This document shows, piece by piece, positions 16,056 through 23,965 of a stretch of DNA of 64,000 nt. The position numbers and the translations under genes were made by a program. Position 1 is the first letter of the stretch; every line of letters starts with the position of its first letter. Location: the NCBI RefSeq assembly GCF_000974445.1, contig NZ_BBOJ01000008.1, forward strand, positions 186,001 through 250,000, in the 5' to 3' direction. The notes under the pieces are model-generated. The model ran no database searches, was not told the DNA's origin, and saw only the letters and a program-made list of their open reading frames with translations. Origin of the DNA: Lentzea aerocolonigenes (GTDB taxonomy: Bacteria > Actinomycetota > Actinomycetes > Mycobacteriales > Pseudonocardiaceae).

Positions 16056-16331
16056 TCAGCCCGTCCGCCCGTACCGCTCCGCCGCGCGTGCCTTCGCCTT
16101 CGCGGCCTCGATCTCGCGGTCCTTCGGCGGCGCGGTCGTCACCAGCGCGTCGAGCAGTTCCTGCGTCGCCGCCGCCACCGCCGCGACGGCCTGGTCGAAC
16201 GCGGCCTGGTTTGCCGCCGACGGTTTCGCCGCCCCGCTCACCTTCCGCACGTACTGCAGCGCCGCGGCCTGCACCTCGTCGGACGTGGCAGGCGGTTCGA
16301 AGTTGTGGAGCACCCGGATGTTTCGGCACAT
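16056..16331 (-). CDS. DUF2277 family protein
   Basis: A 91-residue cytoplasmic protein starting MCRNIRVLHNFEPPAT, the hallmark opening of DUF2277. The rest is Ala-rich and helical (DEVQAAALQYVRKVSG; QAAFDQAVAAVAAATQELLDAL). Length fits the family, whose function is unknown. It lies seven bases after the stop of the XRE-cupin regulator on the same strand, so the two are probably one transcript. The ATG is at 16331. Confidence 0.88.
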   Translation of the reverse strand: MCRNIRVLHNFEPPATSDEVQAAALQYVRKVSGAAKPSAANQAAFDQAVAAVAAATQELLDALVTTAPPKDREIEAAKAKARAAERYGRTG

Positions 16332-16338
16332 GCCTCCA

Positions 16339-16899
16339 CTATGACCTGTTGGGCGGCGCCGCGCGGGTGTGGATGCGTTCTCCCTGCTTGCCGAACAGGC
16401 TGATGATCTCGGCGGGCCGGCCGTCCGCGCTGCTGAGCGCGTGCGGCTGACGGCAGTCGAACTCGGCCACCTCGCCCGCCCGCAGCACGACCTCCTTGTC
16501 GCCGAGCCGCAGCCGGATCCGTCCGCTCAGCACGTAGAACCACTCGTAGCCCTCGTGCACGCGCGGCTCGTGCAGCTCGGCGTCGCTGAGGATCATCTTC
16601 CACGCCTGCAGCGGGCCGATCGAGCGCGTCAACGGGATGCCGACGCGGCCGTGGTCGAGCTCGCGCGGCTTCATCGCGACGCGCGGATCACCCACCTCGG
16701 GCGCTCCGACCAGGTCGTCCAGCGTCACCTGGTAGGTCCGCGACAACGGCAGCAGCAGCTCCAGCGTCGGCTTGCGCTGGTCGGTCTCCAGGCGCGACAG
16801 CGTCGACTTCGAGATGCCCGTCATCTCGGACAACGTCGCCAGCGTCAGGTCGTGCTCGGCTCGCAGCGCGGCGAGCCGTTGTCCCACGGTTGTTGCCAT
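16339..16899 (-). CDS. XRE-family regulator with C-terminal cupin
   Basis: A 186-residue repressor. Residues about 5-60 are a Cro/cI-type helix-turn-helix (LSEMTGISKSTLSRLETDQRKP) and residues about 110-175 a small cupin (YEWFYVLSGRIRLRLGDKEVVLRAGEVAEFDCRQPHAL) with the usual metal-ligand His and Glu positions partly kept. ATG 16899 is chosen because it directly precedes TTVGQRLAALR; an upstream TTG in frame lacks support. A -35/-10 pair with 17-bp spacing ends six bases before this ATG, suggesting leaderless translation, and a 7-bp-arm palindrome overlaps the -10 and start codon, consistent with autorepression. The divergent oxidoreductase is the likely target. Confidence 0.9.
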   Translation of the reverse strand: MATTVGQRLAALRAEHDLTLATLSEMTGISKSTLSRLETDQRKPTLELLLPLSRTYQVTLDDLVGAPEVGDPRVAMKPRELDHGRVGIPLTRSIGPLQAWKMILSDAELHEPRVHEGYEWFYVLSGRIRLRLGDKEVVLRAGEVAEFDCRQPHALSSADGRPAEIISLFGKQGERIHTRAAPPNRS

Positions 16900-16909
16900 A
16901 ACGGCAACA
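16891..16909. promoter_or_regulatory. Palindromic operator TGTTGCC-5-GGCAACA
   Basis: Perfect 7-bp arms (16891-16897 and 16903-16909) flank a 5-bp centre. The palindrome covers the XRE gene start codon and part of its -10 box. A further half-site-like TTTGCCAA lies at 16913-16920 toward the divergent gene. Confidence 0.6.
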
Positions 16910-16934
16910 TACTTTGCCAAAACTGGACTGTCGA
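16906..16934 (-). promoter_or_regulatory. Promoter of the XRE-cupin regulator
   Basis: On the minus strand, TCGACA (16929-16934, five of six to consensus), a 17-bp spacer, then TATGTT (16906-16911, four of six). Transcription would start at or near the ATG at 16899, giving a leaderless message, common in actinobacteria. Confidence 0.5.
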
Positions 16935-16949
16935 CCGCACTGTTGAGCC

Positions 16950-17756
16950 ATGGGACACGAAGTAGTGATCATCGGTGGGGGAGCGGCCGGACTCAGCGCC
17001 GCTCTGGTGCTGACCAGGGCGCGCCGCAGGGTGCTCGTGGTCGACGGTGCCGAGCCGCGCAACAAACCGGCCGCGCACATGCACAACTACCTCTCTCGTG
17101 ACGGGCTCTCGCCGTTGGACCTGCTCAAGCACGGTCGCGCCGAGGTCGAGGGCTACGGCGGAGAGATCGTCAACGACACGGTCACCCGCGTGACCAAGAC
17201 GGACGACGGGTTCGCCGTCGAGTTGTCCGAACGCACGGTGCACGCCCAGCGCCTGCTGTTCGCGACAGGTCTGGTCGACGAGGTGCCGGACCACCTGCGC
17301 GAGCGCTGGGGACGCGACGTCTTCAGCTGCCCGTACTGCCACGGCTACGAGGTCCGCGACCAGAAGCTCGCGGTGTTCGGCGAGGAGATGAAGGTCGCGC
17401 TGGTCCGGCAGTGGTCGGACGACGTCACGCACGTTCCGTCGGTGGACGGCATCGAGGTGGAGGACGACCGGCTCGTCGCGGTGATCTCCGGTTCCGACCG
17501 CATTCCGGCCGACGCGCTCGTGTACTCCGCACCGGTCAAACCGCGGGACGAGTTCCTGCTGGCGTTGGGTGCGGAAACCGAGAAGACACCAGTCGGTCCG
17601 TTCGTGCGCACGGATGGAAAGGGCCGCACGAGCGTGCCTGGTGTCTACGCAGCAGGCAACGTCACGGACCCGGCGGCCATCGTGATCGTCGCCGCCGCCC
17701 AGGGCGCCCAGGCGGCCGGAATGATCAACATGGACCTGGTCACAGCGGCAGGCTGA
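16950..17756 (+). CDS. Thioredoxin reductase-like flavoprotein with shortened NADPH domain
   Basis: A 268-residue FAD protein of the thioredoxin-reductase-like family, normally 300-330 residues. The FAD-binding GGGAAG loop is at 9-14, the redox-type motif SCPYCHGYEV at 116-125, and the C-terminal FAD-binding GVYAAGNVTD at 231-240. The expected NADPH-binding GxGxx(A/G) motif after the CPYC motif is replaced by VFGEEMKVALVRQW (132-145), and about 40 residues of that domain are missing. NADPH use is therefore doubtful; the protein may accept electrons another way or be a partial pseudoenzyme. Its divergent XRE-cupin neighbour probably controls it. Its end overlaps the convergent histidine kinase gene by 17 bases. 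Confidence 0.85.
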   Translation: MGHEVVIIGGGAAGLSAALVLTRARRRVLVVDGAEPRNKPAAHMHNYLSRDGLSPLDLLKHGRAEVEGYGGEIVNDTVTRVTKTDDGFAVELSERTVHAQRLLFATGLVDEVPDHLRERWGRDVFSCPYCHGYEVRDQKLAVFGEEMKVALVRQWSDDVTHVPSVDGIEVEDDRLVAVISGSDRIPADALVYSAPVKPRDEFLLALGAETEKTPVGPFVRTDGKGRTSVPGVYAAGNVTDPAAIVIVAAAQGAQAAGMINMDLVTAAG

Positions 17757-19467
17757 TCCGGAACACCGAACCGCGGCCGAGCTCGCTGGTCACCGACACC
17801 GTGCCGCCGTGCGCCTCCACCAGGTGCCGCGTGATCGCGAGGCCGAGTCCGCTGCCGCCCGTGCGGCGGCTGCGGGACTTGTCGGCACGCCAGAACCTGT
17901 CGAACACGTGCGGCAGGTCGTCCGGGGCGATGCCCGTACCGGTGTCGGCGACCTCGAGAACCGCGTTGCCCTGCTCCTGGAAGAGCTTCACGACGACCTC
18001 GCCGCCAGGCGGGGTGTAGCGGACGGCGTTGGCGACGAGGTTGCCGAGCGCCTGGCGCAGCCGCACCGGGTCCGCGCTGAGGTGCACCGGCGTGGTCTCC
18101 GCCCGCAGCAGGATCTCGCGGTTCTGCTGGGAGTTCACGACCTGCTCCACGACGTCGTCGAGTGCGATCGGTTCGGGGTGCAGCCGCAACGTGCCCGCGT
18201 CGGCCTGCGCCAGGTCGTGCAGGTCGTCCACGAGTCGTTGCAGGAGAAGGGATTCCTCCAGCAGCATGGCGATCAGGTGCGGGTCCGGCTCGGCCAGCCC
18301 GTCCTGCGTCGCCTCCAGCCAGCCGGTGATGTTGCCCAACGGCGTGCGCAGCTCGTGCGCCACATCGCTCACCATGGCCTGCCGCTGCCGTTCGGTCTCG
18401 GCGAGCTTCTCGGACATCGCGTTGAACGACTTCGCCAGCTCGCCGATCTCGCCCGCGCCGCCGTCGACGCGCACGGTCCGATCGCCCTCGGCGGTGCGCC
18501 TGGTGGCGGTGGTCAACGCCCGGATCGGCCGGACCAGCTGCGTCGCGGTGATCCAGGACGCGAACCCGGCCAGCGCGAGAATTCCCAGCGCCACCAGGAT
18601 GATCCGCTTGGTCCCGGTCGTCGACAGGTCGATCGTCTGCGGTCCGGCACCGGTCGGTTCGGTGATGAACGCGTGCGCGTACTCGGCCACCCACGGTCGC
18701 AGCTGCTCGCGGCGCGCGGTGTCCATGCACTCCGCGACCGGGGGATCCGAGTACTTGACGACCGTGATCTCCCAGTCGAGTGGGATCGGCCCGTCCTTCG
18801 GCGCGAACCGGTAGGTCTGGGGCAGCCGGCTGATGCACCCCTCGAACAGGCCGTGCAGCTCGGCGTAGGCGGCTGTCTCGGTCGGCGTCAGCGTGTAGAG
18901 CTGGTCGCCCACCGTGCAGTCCTCCCACTGGGACAGGTTGCCAGGCTCGTCGCTCGCGAGCCGCGGCCTGCGGTTGGGCTGCTCCACGATGGTGATCTTG
19001 TCGTTGCACTGCAACAACCGGTCCGCGTAGCTCCGCAACTTGGCGTGCTCGTCGTCGGTGAGCATGAACGGTCCGACCGCTCTCGGGTCGATCTTGCCCG
19101 CACCCGGCTTGAGCCACGAGTCGACGTTGAGCGGGTCGACCGACACCTTCGGGTTGACGGGCAGTGGTGGAGAACTCGCGTTGCCGGTGTCCAGCAACGG
19201 TTTGCCGTTGCGGTCGGTCAGCGCGATGCGCCGGCTGAACGCCCGCGCCAGATCGTCCACTTCGGACTTGGCGGCGGCCCAGCTCCGGTGCGTGGCCGCC
19301 GCCTTCAGCAGCCCGTCGTAGATCTGCGCGTCCGTGGCGAGCGCTTCACCCTGCTCCTGCCGGATCGCGCCGGTGGTCGCCTGGCTGGCGAGCCACGCCG
19401 TCACCGCGATCGAGCACGCCGCGATCACCAGGGAGAACAGGAAGAACCGGACCAGGAGGCTCTTCAT
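17740..19467 (-). CDS. Sensor histidine kinase
   Basis: A 575-residue transmembrane kinase. TM1 lies at about 7-28 and TM2 at about 288-310, enclosing a 260-residue extracytoplasmic sensor with four cysteines (154, 184, 211, 247) that could form two disulfides. A HAMP domain (311-360), HisKA with the phosphorylated His371 (VSDVAHELRTPLG), and an HATPase_c domain with N-box (NLVANAVRYTPPGG), DTGTGIAPDDL and GSGLGLAI follow. It autophosphorylates and passes phosphate to the response regulator encoded directly upstream, whose stop overlaps this ATG by four bases (ATGA). The signal is unknown; the cysteine-bearing sensor suggests an envelope or redox cue. Confidence 0.95.
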   Translation of the reverse strand: MKSLLVRFFLFSLVIAACSIAVTAWLASQATTGAIRQEQGEALATDAQIYDGLLKAAATHRSWAAAKSEVDDLARAFSRRIALTDRNGKPLLDTGNASSPPLPVNPKVSVDPLNVDSWLKPGAGKIDPRAVGPFMLTDDEHAKLRSYADRLLQCNDKITIVEQPNRRPRLASDEPGNLSQWEDCTVGDQLYTLTPTETAAYAELHGLFEGCISRLPQTYRFAPKDGPIPLDWEITVVKYSDPPVAECMDTARREQLRPWVAEYAHAFITEPTGAGPQTIDLSTTGTKRIILVALGILALAGFASWITATQLVRPIRALTTATRRTAEGDRTVRVDGGAGEIGELAKSFNAMSEKLAETERQRQAMVSDVAHELRTPLGNITGWLEATQDGLAEPDPHLIAMLLEESLLLQRLVDDLHDLAQADAGTLRLHPEPIALDDVVEQVVNSQQNREILLRAETTPVHLSADPVRLRQALGNLVANAVRYTPPGGEVVVKLFQEQGNAVLEVADTGTGIAPDDLPHVFDRFWRADKSRSRRTGGSGLGLAITRHLVEAHGGTVSVTSELGRGSVFRISLPL

Positions 19468-20129
19468 ACCAGCTTGTACCCGATGCCGTAGACGGTGAGC
19501 AGTCGTTCCGGCCGGCGCGGATCCTGCTCGATCTTGCGGCGCAGCTTCATCATGTGCACGTCGACCGTCCGTGCCGTGATGAACCCGTCGTCCAGCAGCT
19601 GTTCGCGCGTGAACACCCGGTGCGGCTGCGCGGCCATCTTCGCCAGCAACCGGAACTCCGCGGGCGTGAGGCTCACCAGCTCGTCGTCGATGCGCACCTC
19701 GTGCCGGATCGGATCGACCGTCAGGCCGCCGACCTTGAGCACGGTCGCGCTGGTCTCACGCGCACGCCCGGTGCGTCGCAGAATCGTCCGCACCCGCGCC
19801 ACCATCTGCCTGGGCCGGAACGGTTTGGTGATGTAGTCGTCCGCGCCCAGGTCGAACCCGAGCAGCACGTCGTCCTCGGTGGACCTCGCGGTGAGCAGCA
19901 CGATCGGCACGTCCGACTCGGTGCGGACGGCCCGCATCACGTCGATCCCGTCCACCAGCGGCATCATCACGTCCAGCACCAGCAGGTCGGGGTTGCGCCG
20001 CCGGGTCTCGTCGATCGCGGCCCGCCCGTCGTGGACGACCACCACGGAATGCCCGTCGTGCTCGAGGTACCGGCGCACGAGCTCCGCCTGGTGAACGTTG
20101 TCCTCGGCGACGAGGATGTGTGCACACAC
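19464..20129 (-). CDS. OmpR-family response regulator
   Basis: A 221-residue regulator. The receiver domain (about 1-115) has ILVAEDN acidic residues, the phospho-acceptor Asp in DLLVLDVMMP, and the conserved LLTAR and YITKPF. The C-terminal winged helix (about 130-220, LTPAEFRLLAKMA through MMKLRRKIEQDP and GIGYKLV) binds DNA. The start is uncertain: ATG 20186, GTG 20153 and GTG 20129 are in frame. I prefer GTG 20129, because it puts VCAHILVAEDN at the N-terminus as in relatives; no Shine-Dalgarno is seen for any. It is the first gene of a two-gene operon with the kinase, and its start region faces the divergent DUF3152 gene. Confidence 0.93.
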   Translation of the reverse strand: MCAHILVAEDNVHQAELVRRYLEHDGHSVVVVHDGRAAIDETRRRNPDLLVLDVMMPLVDGIDVMRAVRTESDVPIVLLTARSTEDDVLLGFDLGADDYITKPFRPRQMVARVRTILRRTGRARETSATVLKVGGLTVDPIRHEVRIDDELVSLTPAEFRLLAKMAAQPHRVFTREQLLDDGFITARTVDVHMMKLRRKIEQDPRRPERLLTVYGIGYKLV

Positions 20130-20209
20130 AGTTCGAAGTATGCAGGTCTTCACGACAGTCAAGCGGGACGTAAACAGGTTCTTCATCAGTTCCGGCGAGC
20201 GTTGCGGTC

Positions 20210-20998
20210 ATGAAGGTGCACCTGGTTCTGGGGGCTGTCGCACTGACGGCGCTCCTGCTGACCACCTCGCAACTGGCAGGTGAGACATCTCCGGCGGCCG
20301 CGCCGACCACCGCTCCGCCGCCGTCTTCTTCCGCCGCGCCTTCGCCGATCCCACCGCCCCCATCGCCGCCGCGCGTCTACGCGTCCAGTTCGGACCTGCC
20401 CGACGGCCCCGACTTCCCCGCCACCGGAGCCGCCAGCTTTCACGTCGTCCCCGGCTCGGGACCGGTCGTCGGCACCGGCCCGTTGCGCACCTACGCCGTC
20501 GAGGTCGAAGACGGCGTCACGGTCGACGAGCAGGCTTTCGCGTCGTTCGTCGACGCCACGCTGGCAGATCCGCGCGGCTGGACAGCGAAAGGCGAGCGTT
20601 CGGTACAACGTGTCTCTGGCCCGGCGTCGGTGCGCATCAGGTTGACCTCGCAGCAGACCGCACGCGCCGTGTGCGGCTACGAGATCCCGGTGGACGTCTC
20701 GTGCCGCAACGGCAACCTGGTGTTCCTGAGCGCCGCCCGCTGGTTCCGCGGCGCCGTCGCCTTCCTGCCCGACCTGACCTCGTACCGCCGGTACATGGTC
20801 AACCACGAGGTCGGCCACGCGTTCGGCCAGGGACACCGCCCGTGCGAGGTGGAGGGCGGTCCGGCGCCGGTCATGATGCAGCAGACGTTCAGCGTGGCGA
20901 ACGACGAGATCGTGCGCATCACTCAGGGCGTGCCACAGGGCGCGGTCATTCCGCAGGACGGGAAGGTGTGCACGCCGAACGGGTGGCCGTATCCGTGA
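20210..20998 (+). CDS. Secreted DUF3152 protein, metzincin-like
   Basis: A 262-residue exported protein. Residues 1-23 form a signal peptide; residues about 27-55 are a Pro/Ser/Ala linker; the DUF3152 domain follows. It contains NHEVGHAFGQGH, the HExxHxxGxxH zinc-protease signature of metzincins, and three cysteines in GYEIPVDVSCRNG and around HRPCEVEG. Peptidase activity is inferred from the motif. It is divergent from the two-component operon, which could regulate it. Its 3' end overlaps the convergent methyltransferase gene by 53 bases. ATG 20210 lies two codons before the hydrophobic signal segment. Confidence 0.88.
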   Translation: MKVHLVLGAVALTALLLTTSQLAGETSPAAAPTTAPPPSSSAAPSPIPPPPSPPRVYASSSDLPDGPDFPATGAASFHVVPGSGPVVGTGPLRTYAVEVEDGVTVDEQAFASFVDATLADPRGWTAKGERSVQRVSGPASVRIRLTSQQTARAVCGYEIPVDVSCRNGNLVFLSAARWFRGAVAFLPDLTSYRRYMVNHEVGHAFGQGHRPCEVEGGPAPVMMQQTFSVANDEIVRITQGVPQGAVIPQDGKVCTPNGWPYP

Positions 20999-21575
20999 CC
21001 TTGCGGGCCACGACCACCGTCGTGGTCTCGCCCTCGACCGCGAACACCGGTTCCACGTGCCCGAACACCTTCCTGAGCTCGGTGACGACGTCGGCGCCGC
21101 TGAAGCCCGCGATCAGCCGGTAGCCCGTGCGCAGGAGCTTCGTGGTCCAGGTCTTCTTGGCGAGCCGCACGTCGAACACGAACAACCGCCCACCCGGCTT
21201 GAGCGCGTCCGCCGCGTTGGCGATCGCCGCCGGCACGTCCGGCATCGCGCTGAACGCCCCGAGCGCGACCGCTGCGTCGAACTGCCCGGCCCCGTGGTCG
21301 GTGGTGCACGCGTCGGCCTGCCGCACATCGACGTTCGCCGCCCGCTTCCTGGCGATGGCGACCATGCGCGGGCTGAAGTCCATCGCGACCACACGTCCTT
21401 GCGGCCCAACGGCTTCGACGAGGGCGGGGATCAACGCCCCGGTGCCGCACCCGATGTCGAGCACGGCCTCGCCGGGTTTCAGGTCCAGTTCGGCGATCGC
21501 CAGCGCGTTGAGCTTTCCGGAGAACCGGTCGAGCACGCGGTAGTAGGTGAGTGCGGCGAAGTCCCAGAGCTGCAT
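20946..21575 (-). CDS. SAM-dependent methyltransferase (class I, UbiE-like)
   Basis: A 209-residue methyltransferase. Motif I VLDIGCGTGALIPAL (about residues 36-50) binds S-adenosylmethionine, VVAMDFSPRMV supplies the acidic residue after beta-2, and FDAAVALGAF and LKPGGRLFVFD are motifs II and III. ATG 21575 is chosen because it gives the usual short N-terminal helix; the frame is open much further upstream, across the divergent TetR gene. The acceptor is unknown. Two copies of an almost identical 16-bp palindrome lie between this gene and the TetR gene, so it is almost certainly under that repressor. Confidence 0.88.
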   Translation of the reverse strand: MQLWDFAALTYYRVLDRFSGKLNALAIAELDLKPGEAVLDIGCGTGALIPALVEAVGPQGRVVAMDFSPRMVAIARKRAANVDVRQADACTTDHGAGQFDAAVALGAFSAMPDVPAAIANAADALKPGGRLFVFDVRLAKKTWTTKLLRTGYRLIAGFSGADVVTELRKVFGHVEPVFAVEGETTTVVVARKVTDTATRSACTPSRPAE

Positions 21576-21594
21576 GGCGTCCCCCTTCGTTTTG

Positions 21595-21610
21595 CAATGC
21601 GATCGCATCG
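21595..21610. promoter_or_regulatory. TetR operator copy 1
   Basis: CAATGCGATCGCATCG differs at one position from the perfect palindrome at 21634-21649. It lies 20 bases upstream of the methyltransferase start. Partial symmetry extends to TTTG...TAAA on the flanks. Confidence 0.75.
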
Positions 21611-21633
21611 TAAAACAGGGTGCAGCTAGGATG

Positions 21634-21649
21634 CAATGCGATCGCATTG
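21634..21649. promoter_or_regulatory. TetR operator copy 2
   Basis: CAATGCGATCGCATTG is a perfect 16-bp palindrome, 11 bases before the TetR start codon and 39 bp centre to centre from copy 1. The arrangement fits autorepression plus control of the divergent gene. Confidence 0.8.
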
Positions 21650-21659
21650 GAGATGTCGC

Positions 21660-22223
21660 ATGCCGAAGCAGGTGGACCACGACGAGCGCCGGCGCCAGAT
21701 CGGTGACGCCGTGTGCCGGTTGATCGCCGCGCGTGGCCTGGACGCCGTGAGCCTGCGTCACGTGGCCGCCGAGGCGGACGTGTCGATGGGGCGCGTCCAG
21801 CACTACTTCGCGACCAAGGACGAGATGCTGATGTTCGCGTTCGAGATGATCAGCGAACGCGTCGCCGCCCGCCTCGGCGCGGTCTTCTCGGACGACCCGG
21901 CGCGGTACCTGCGCGCGATCCTGCTGGAGCTGCTGCCGTTGAGCCCCGCGGCTCGTGCGGAGGCGCCGGTGCTCGCGGCGTTCCTCGCGCACGCCGTGGT
22001 CGAACCGCGCGTCGCGGAACCGTTGCGCCAGGGCCACGGCGAGATGGTGGCGTGGCTGGCGGGGATGATCGGCGCCGTGCGTCCGGGCGGTGATCCGGAG
22101 CAGGACGCCGCGGCGCTGCTGGCGTTCGCCGACGGGCTGATGCTTCAGGTGTTGATGGGTCAGGTGTCACCGAAGGCCGCGGAAGCGTTGGTGGACCACC
22201 AACTCGGCCGTGTGCTCACTTGA
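21660..22223 (+). CDS. TetR-family repressor
   Basis: A 187-residue regulator. The N-terminal helix-turn-helix (DAVSLRHVAAEADVSMGRVQHYFATKDEML) is typical of TetR proteins, with the GRVQHYF recognition helix. The ligand-binding domain is helical and resembles the TetR_C group seen with BetI-like members. ATG 21660 gives the usual short N-terminus (MPKQVDHDERRRQIGDAV); the frame is open eight codons earlier across the operator. It is divergent from a methyltransferase and flanked by two palindromes, its probable binding sites. The effector is unknown. Confidence 0.92.
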   Translation: MPKQVDHDERRRQIGDAVCRLIAARGLDAVSLRHVAAEADVSMGRVQHYFATKDEMLMFAFEMISERVAARLGAVFSDDPARYLRAILLELLPLSPAARAEAPVLAAFLAHAVVEPRVAEPLRQGHGEMVAWLAGMIGAVRPGGDPEQDAAALLAFADGLMLQVLMGQVSPKAAEALVDHQLGRVLT

Positions 22224-22253
22224 TGTTGATGTCCGTCTCCATAGCCTGACCGG

Positions 22254-23159
22254 ATGGACGTGGACACGAGGCTGCTGAGGTACTTCGCCGCCATCGCAGA
22301 GGAGGGCAACCTCACGCGCGCCGCGCATCGGCTGTTCGTGTCGCAACCGTCGTTGACCAAACAGCTCAAACACCTCGAGTCGCAGCTGGGTGTGCGGCTG
22401 TTCACCAGGTCCAGCACCGGAATGACGCTGACGGACGCCGGTCACGCCCTCGCCGCGCGCGTGCCGCCGGTGCTCGCGGACTGGGACGCCGCGGTGAGTC
22501 AGACCAGGAGCGCGGCGCGCGTGCTGCGCGTCGGATTCCTCATCAGCGCGGCGAACGACGCGACGCAGGACATCGTCACGTCGTTCGGCAGGCTGAGGCC
22601 GGGGTGGCAGGTCGATCTGAGGCAGGCGTCGTGGTCGGACCCGACGGCGGGCCTGGGTGCGGAGGAGGTGCCGGTCGCCTTGCTGCGCCTGCCCTTTCCC
22701 GGTCAGGAGTCGTTCGAGGTGCGCCCGCTGTTCACCGAACCTCGTTGCGCCGCCTTGCCTTCCGCGCATCCGCTGGCCGGACGTGACGAGATCGCCTTCC
22801 CGGAACTGTGGGACGAACCGGTGATCGTCGCCCCGTCGCTCGAGGGAACCTGGCGCGAGCACTGGCTGGCTCTGTCCGAACGGGACGGTCGCGAGGTCCG
22901 CGTCGGTGCCGTCACGGAGCGGCCGGACGAGTTCCTGAGCGCGATCGCCGACGGCCACGGCATCGCGCTGGTGCCGGCGTGCGCGTCCCGGTTCCACGCC
23001 AGACCGGACGTGGTCTACGTGCCGGTGACCGGCGTGAGCCCCAGTGAGGTGGCCGTGGCGTGGCTCCCGGACGCGGGCGACGTGGTGGCCGACTTCGTCC
23101 GCTGCTGCCTGGACGTCACGCGCTCGCGGCGCACCGGCTGCGGCACTCGCTCGGGCTGA
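22254..23159 (+). CDS. LysR-family transcriptional regulator
   Basis: A 301-residue regulator. The N-terminal winged helix (LLRYFAAIAEEGNLTRAAHRLFVSQPSLTKQLKHLE, residues about 7-42) is diagnostic for LysR proteins. The substrate-binding domain starts near 90 (RVLRVGFLISAANDATQDIV). It lacks an obvious divergent target: the upstream TetR gene runs the same way and ends 30 bases before. Its C-terminal 14 codons overlap the convergent AraC gene by 44 bases and read as an Arg/Ser-rich tail, perhaps a recent extension after loss of a stop. Targets and coinducer are unknown. Confidence 0.9.
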   Translation: MDVDTRLLRYFAAIAEEGNLTRAAHRLFVSQPSLTKQLKHLESQLGVRLFTRSSTGMTLTDAGHALAARVPPVLADWDAAVSQTRSAARVLRVGFLISAANDATQDIVTSFGRLRPGWQVDLRQASWSDPTAGLGAEEVPVALLRLPFPGQESFEVRPLFTEPRCAALPSAHPLAGRDEIAFPELWDEPVIVAPSLEGTWREHWLALSERDGREVRVGAVTERPDEFLSAIADGHGIALVPACASRFHARPDVVYVPVTGVSPSEVAVAWLPDAGDVVADFVRCCLDVTRSRRTGCGTRSG

Positions 23160-23877
23160 ACCCGTGCACGCGCTTGAACGCGGCGCTGAACCCGAACGCG
23201 TCCGCGTACCCGACCTGCCGCGCCACCGCTGCCACCGTCCGCGACGGGTCGGCGAGCAGATCGGCCGCCACGGTCATCCGCCACTCGGTCAGGTAGGTCA
23301 GCGGCGGCACCCCGACCAGCCTGGCGAACCGCCCGGTGAGCGTCGTCCGCGACACCCCGGCCTCCTTGGCCAGCAAGGCGAGGGTCCACGCCTTCCCCGG
23401 CTGCGCGTGCATCGCTTCGAGGGCCGGTCCGACCACCGCGTCCGCCCGTGCCGCGAGCCACCCGGAGCTATGTTCGCGGTCGAACCACTCCCGCAGCGCA
23501 CACACCATCAGCCAGTCCAGCAACCGATCCGTCACCACCCCGGGCCCACCGGTTCCCACAGCCGAATAGAACGCAGCGCACTCGTCGGTCCCCGGAGCCA
23601 CGAGCGCATCCGGCAACACTGCCGTCAGCCGCCGCGCCACGGCCCCCGTGACCTCGTACGTCCCGCTGACCACCGTCGCACGTCCTTCCGCGACAACGGA
23701 TTCCTGCACCACGACGATGTCCCCGGCCTTCGCGGTCTCGCCCAGCACCGTGACCTCGCCCGACGCCACCGCGTACAACGTGAGCCCGGACAACACCCGC
23801 GTCCCGGCCATCTCGACCCGGCGCACCCCGGCCCCATCCGCGCGCACCCCGCGCAGCAGTTCGTCGAACGGCTCCAT
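23116..23877 (-). CDS. AraC-family regulator with cupin_6 domain
   Basis: A 253-residue regulator. Residues about 1-135 form an AraC-type cupin_6 effector domain (LLRGVRADGAGVRRVEMAG...). The C-terminal 100 residues carry two helix-turn-helix motifs (TLALLAKEAGVSRTTLTGRFARLVG and RTVAAVARQVGYADAFGFSAAFKR) ending in a typical HGFSPSECR. It is divergent from the NmrA-like gene at 23966, an arrangement very common for this cupin_6 AraC subfamily, whose members often control short-chain reductase genes. A CGTCCGGACG palindrome lies at 23891-23900 between them. ATG 23877. Confidence 0.92.
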   Translation of the reverse strand: MEPFDELLRGVRADGAGVRRVEMAGTRVLSGLTLYAVASGEVTVLGETAKAGDIVVVQESVVAEGRATVVSGTYEVTGAVARRLTAVLPDALVAPGTDECAAFYSAVGTGGPGVVTDRLLDWLMVCALREWFDREHSSGWLAARADAVVGPALEAMHAQPGKAWTLALLAKEAGVSRTTLTGRFARLVGVPPLTYLTEWRMTVAADLLADPSRTVAAVARQVGYADAFGFSAAFKRVHGFSPSECRSRCAASA

Positions 23878-23965
23878 GCCTCACACGATACGTCCGGACG
23901 ATCGAACATCATCGATGAACTCTCGGCCATGTCCGCCGCCCACGATGCCGGGTTGGCTGCAGTGC

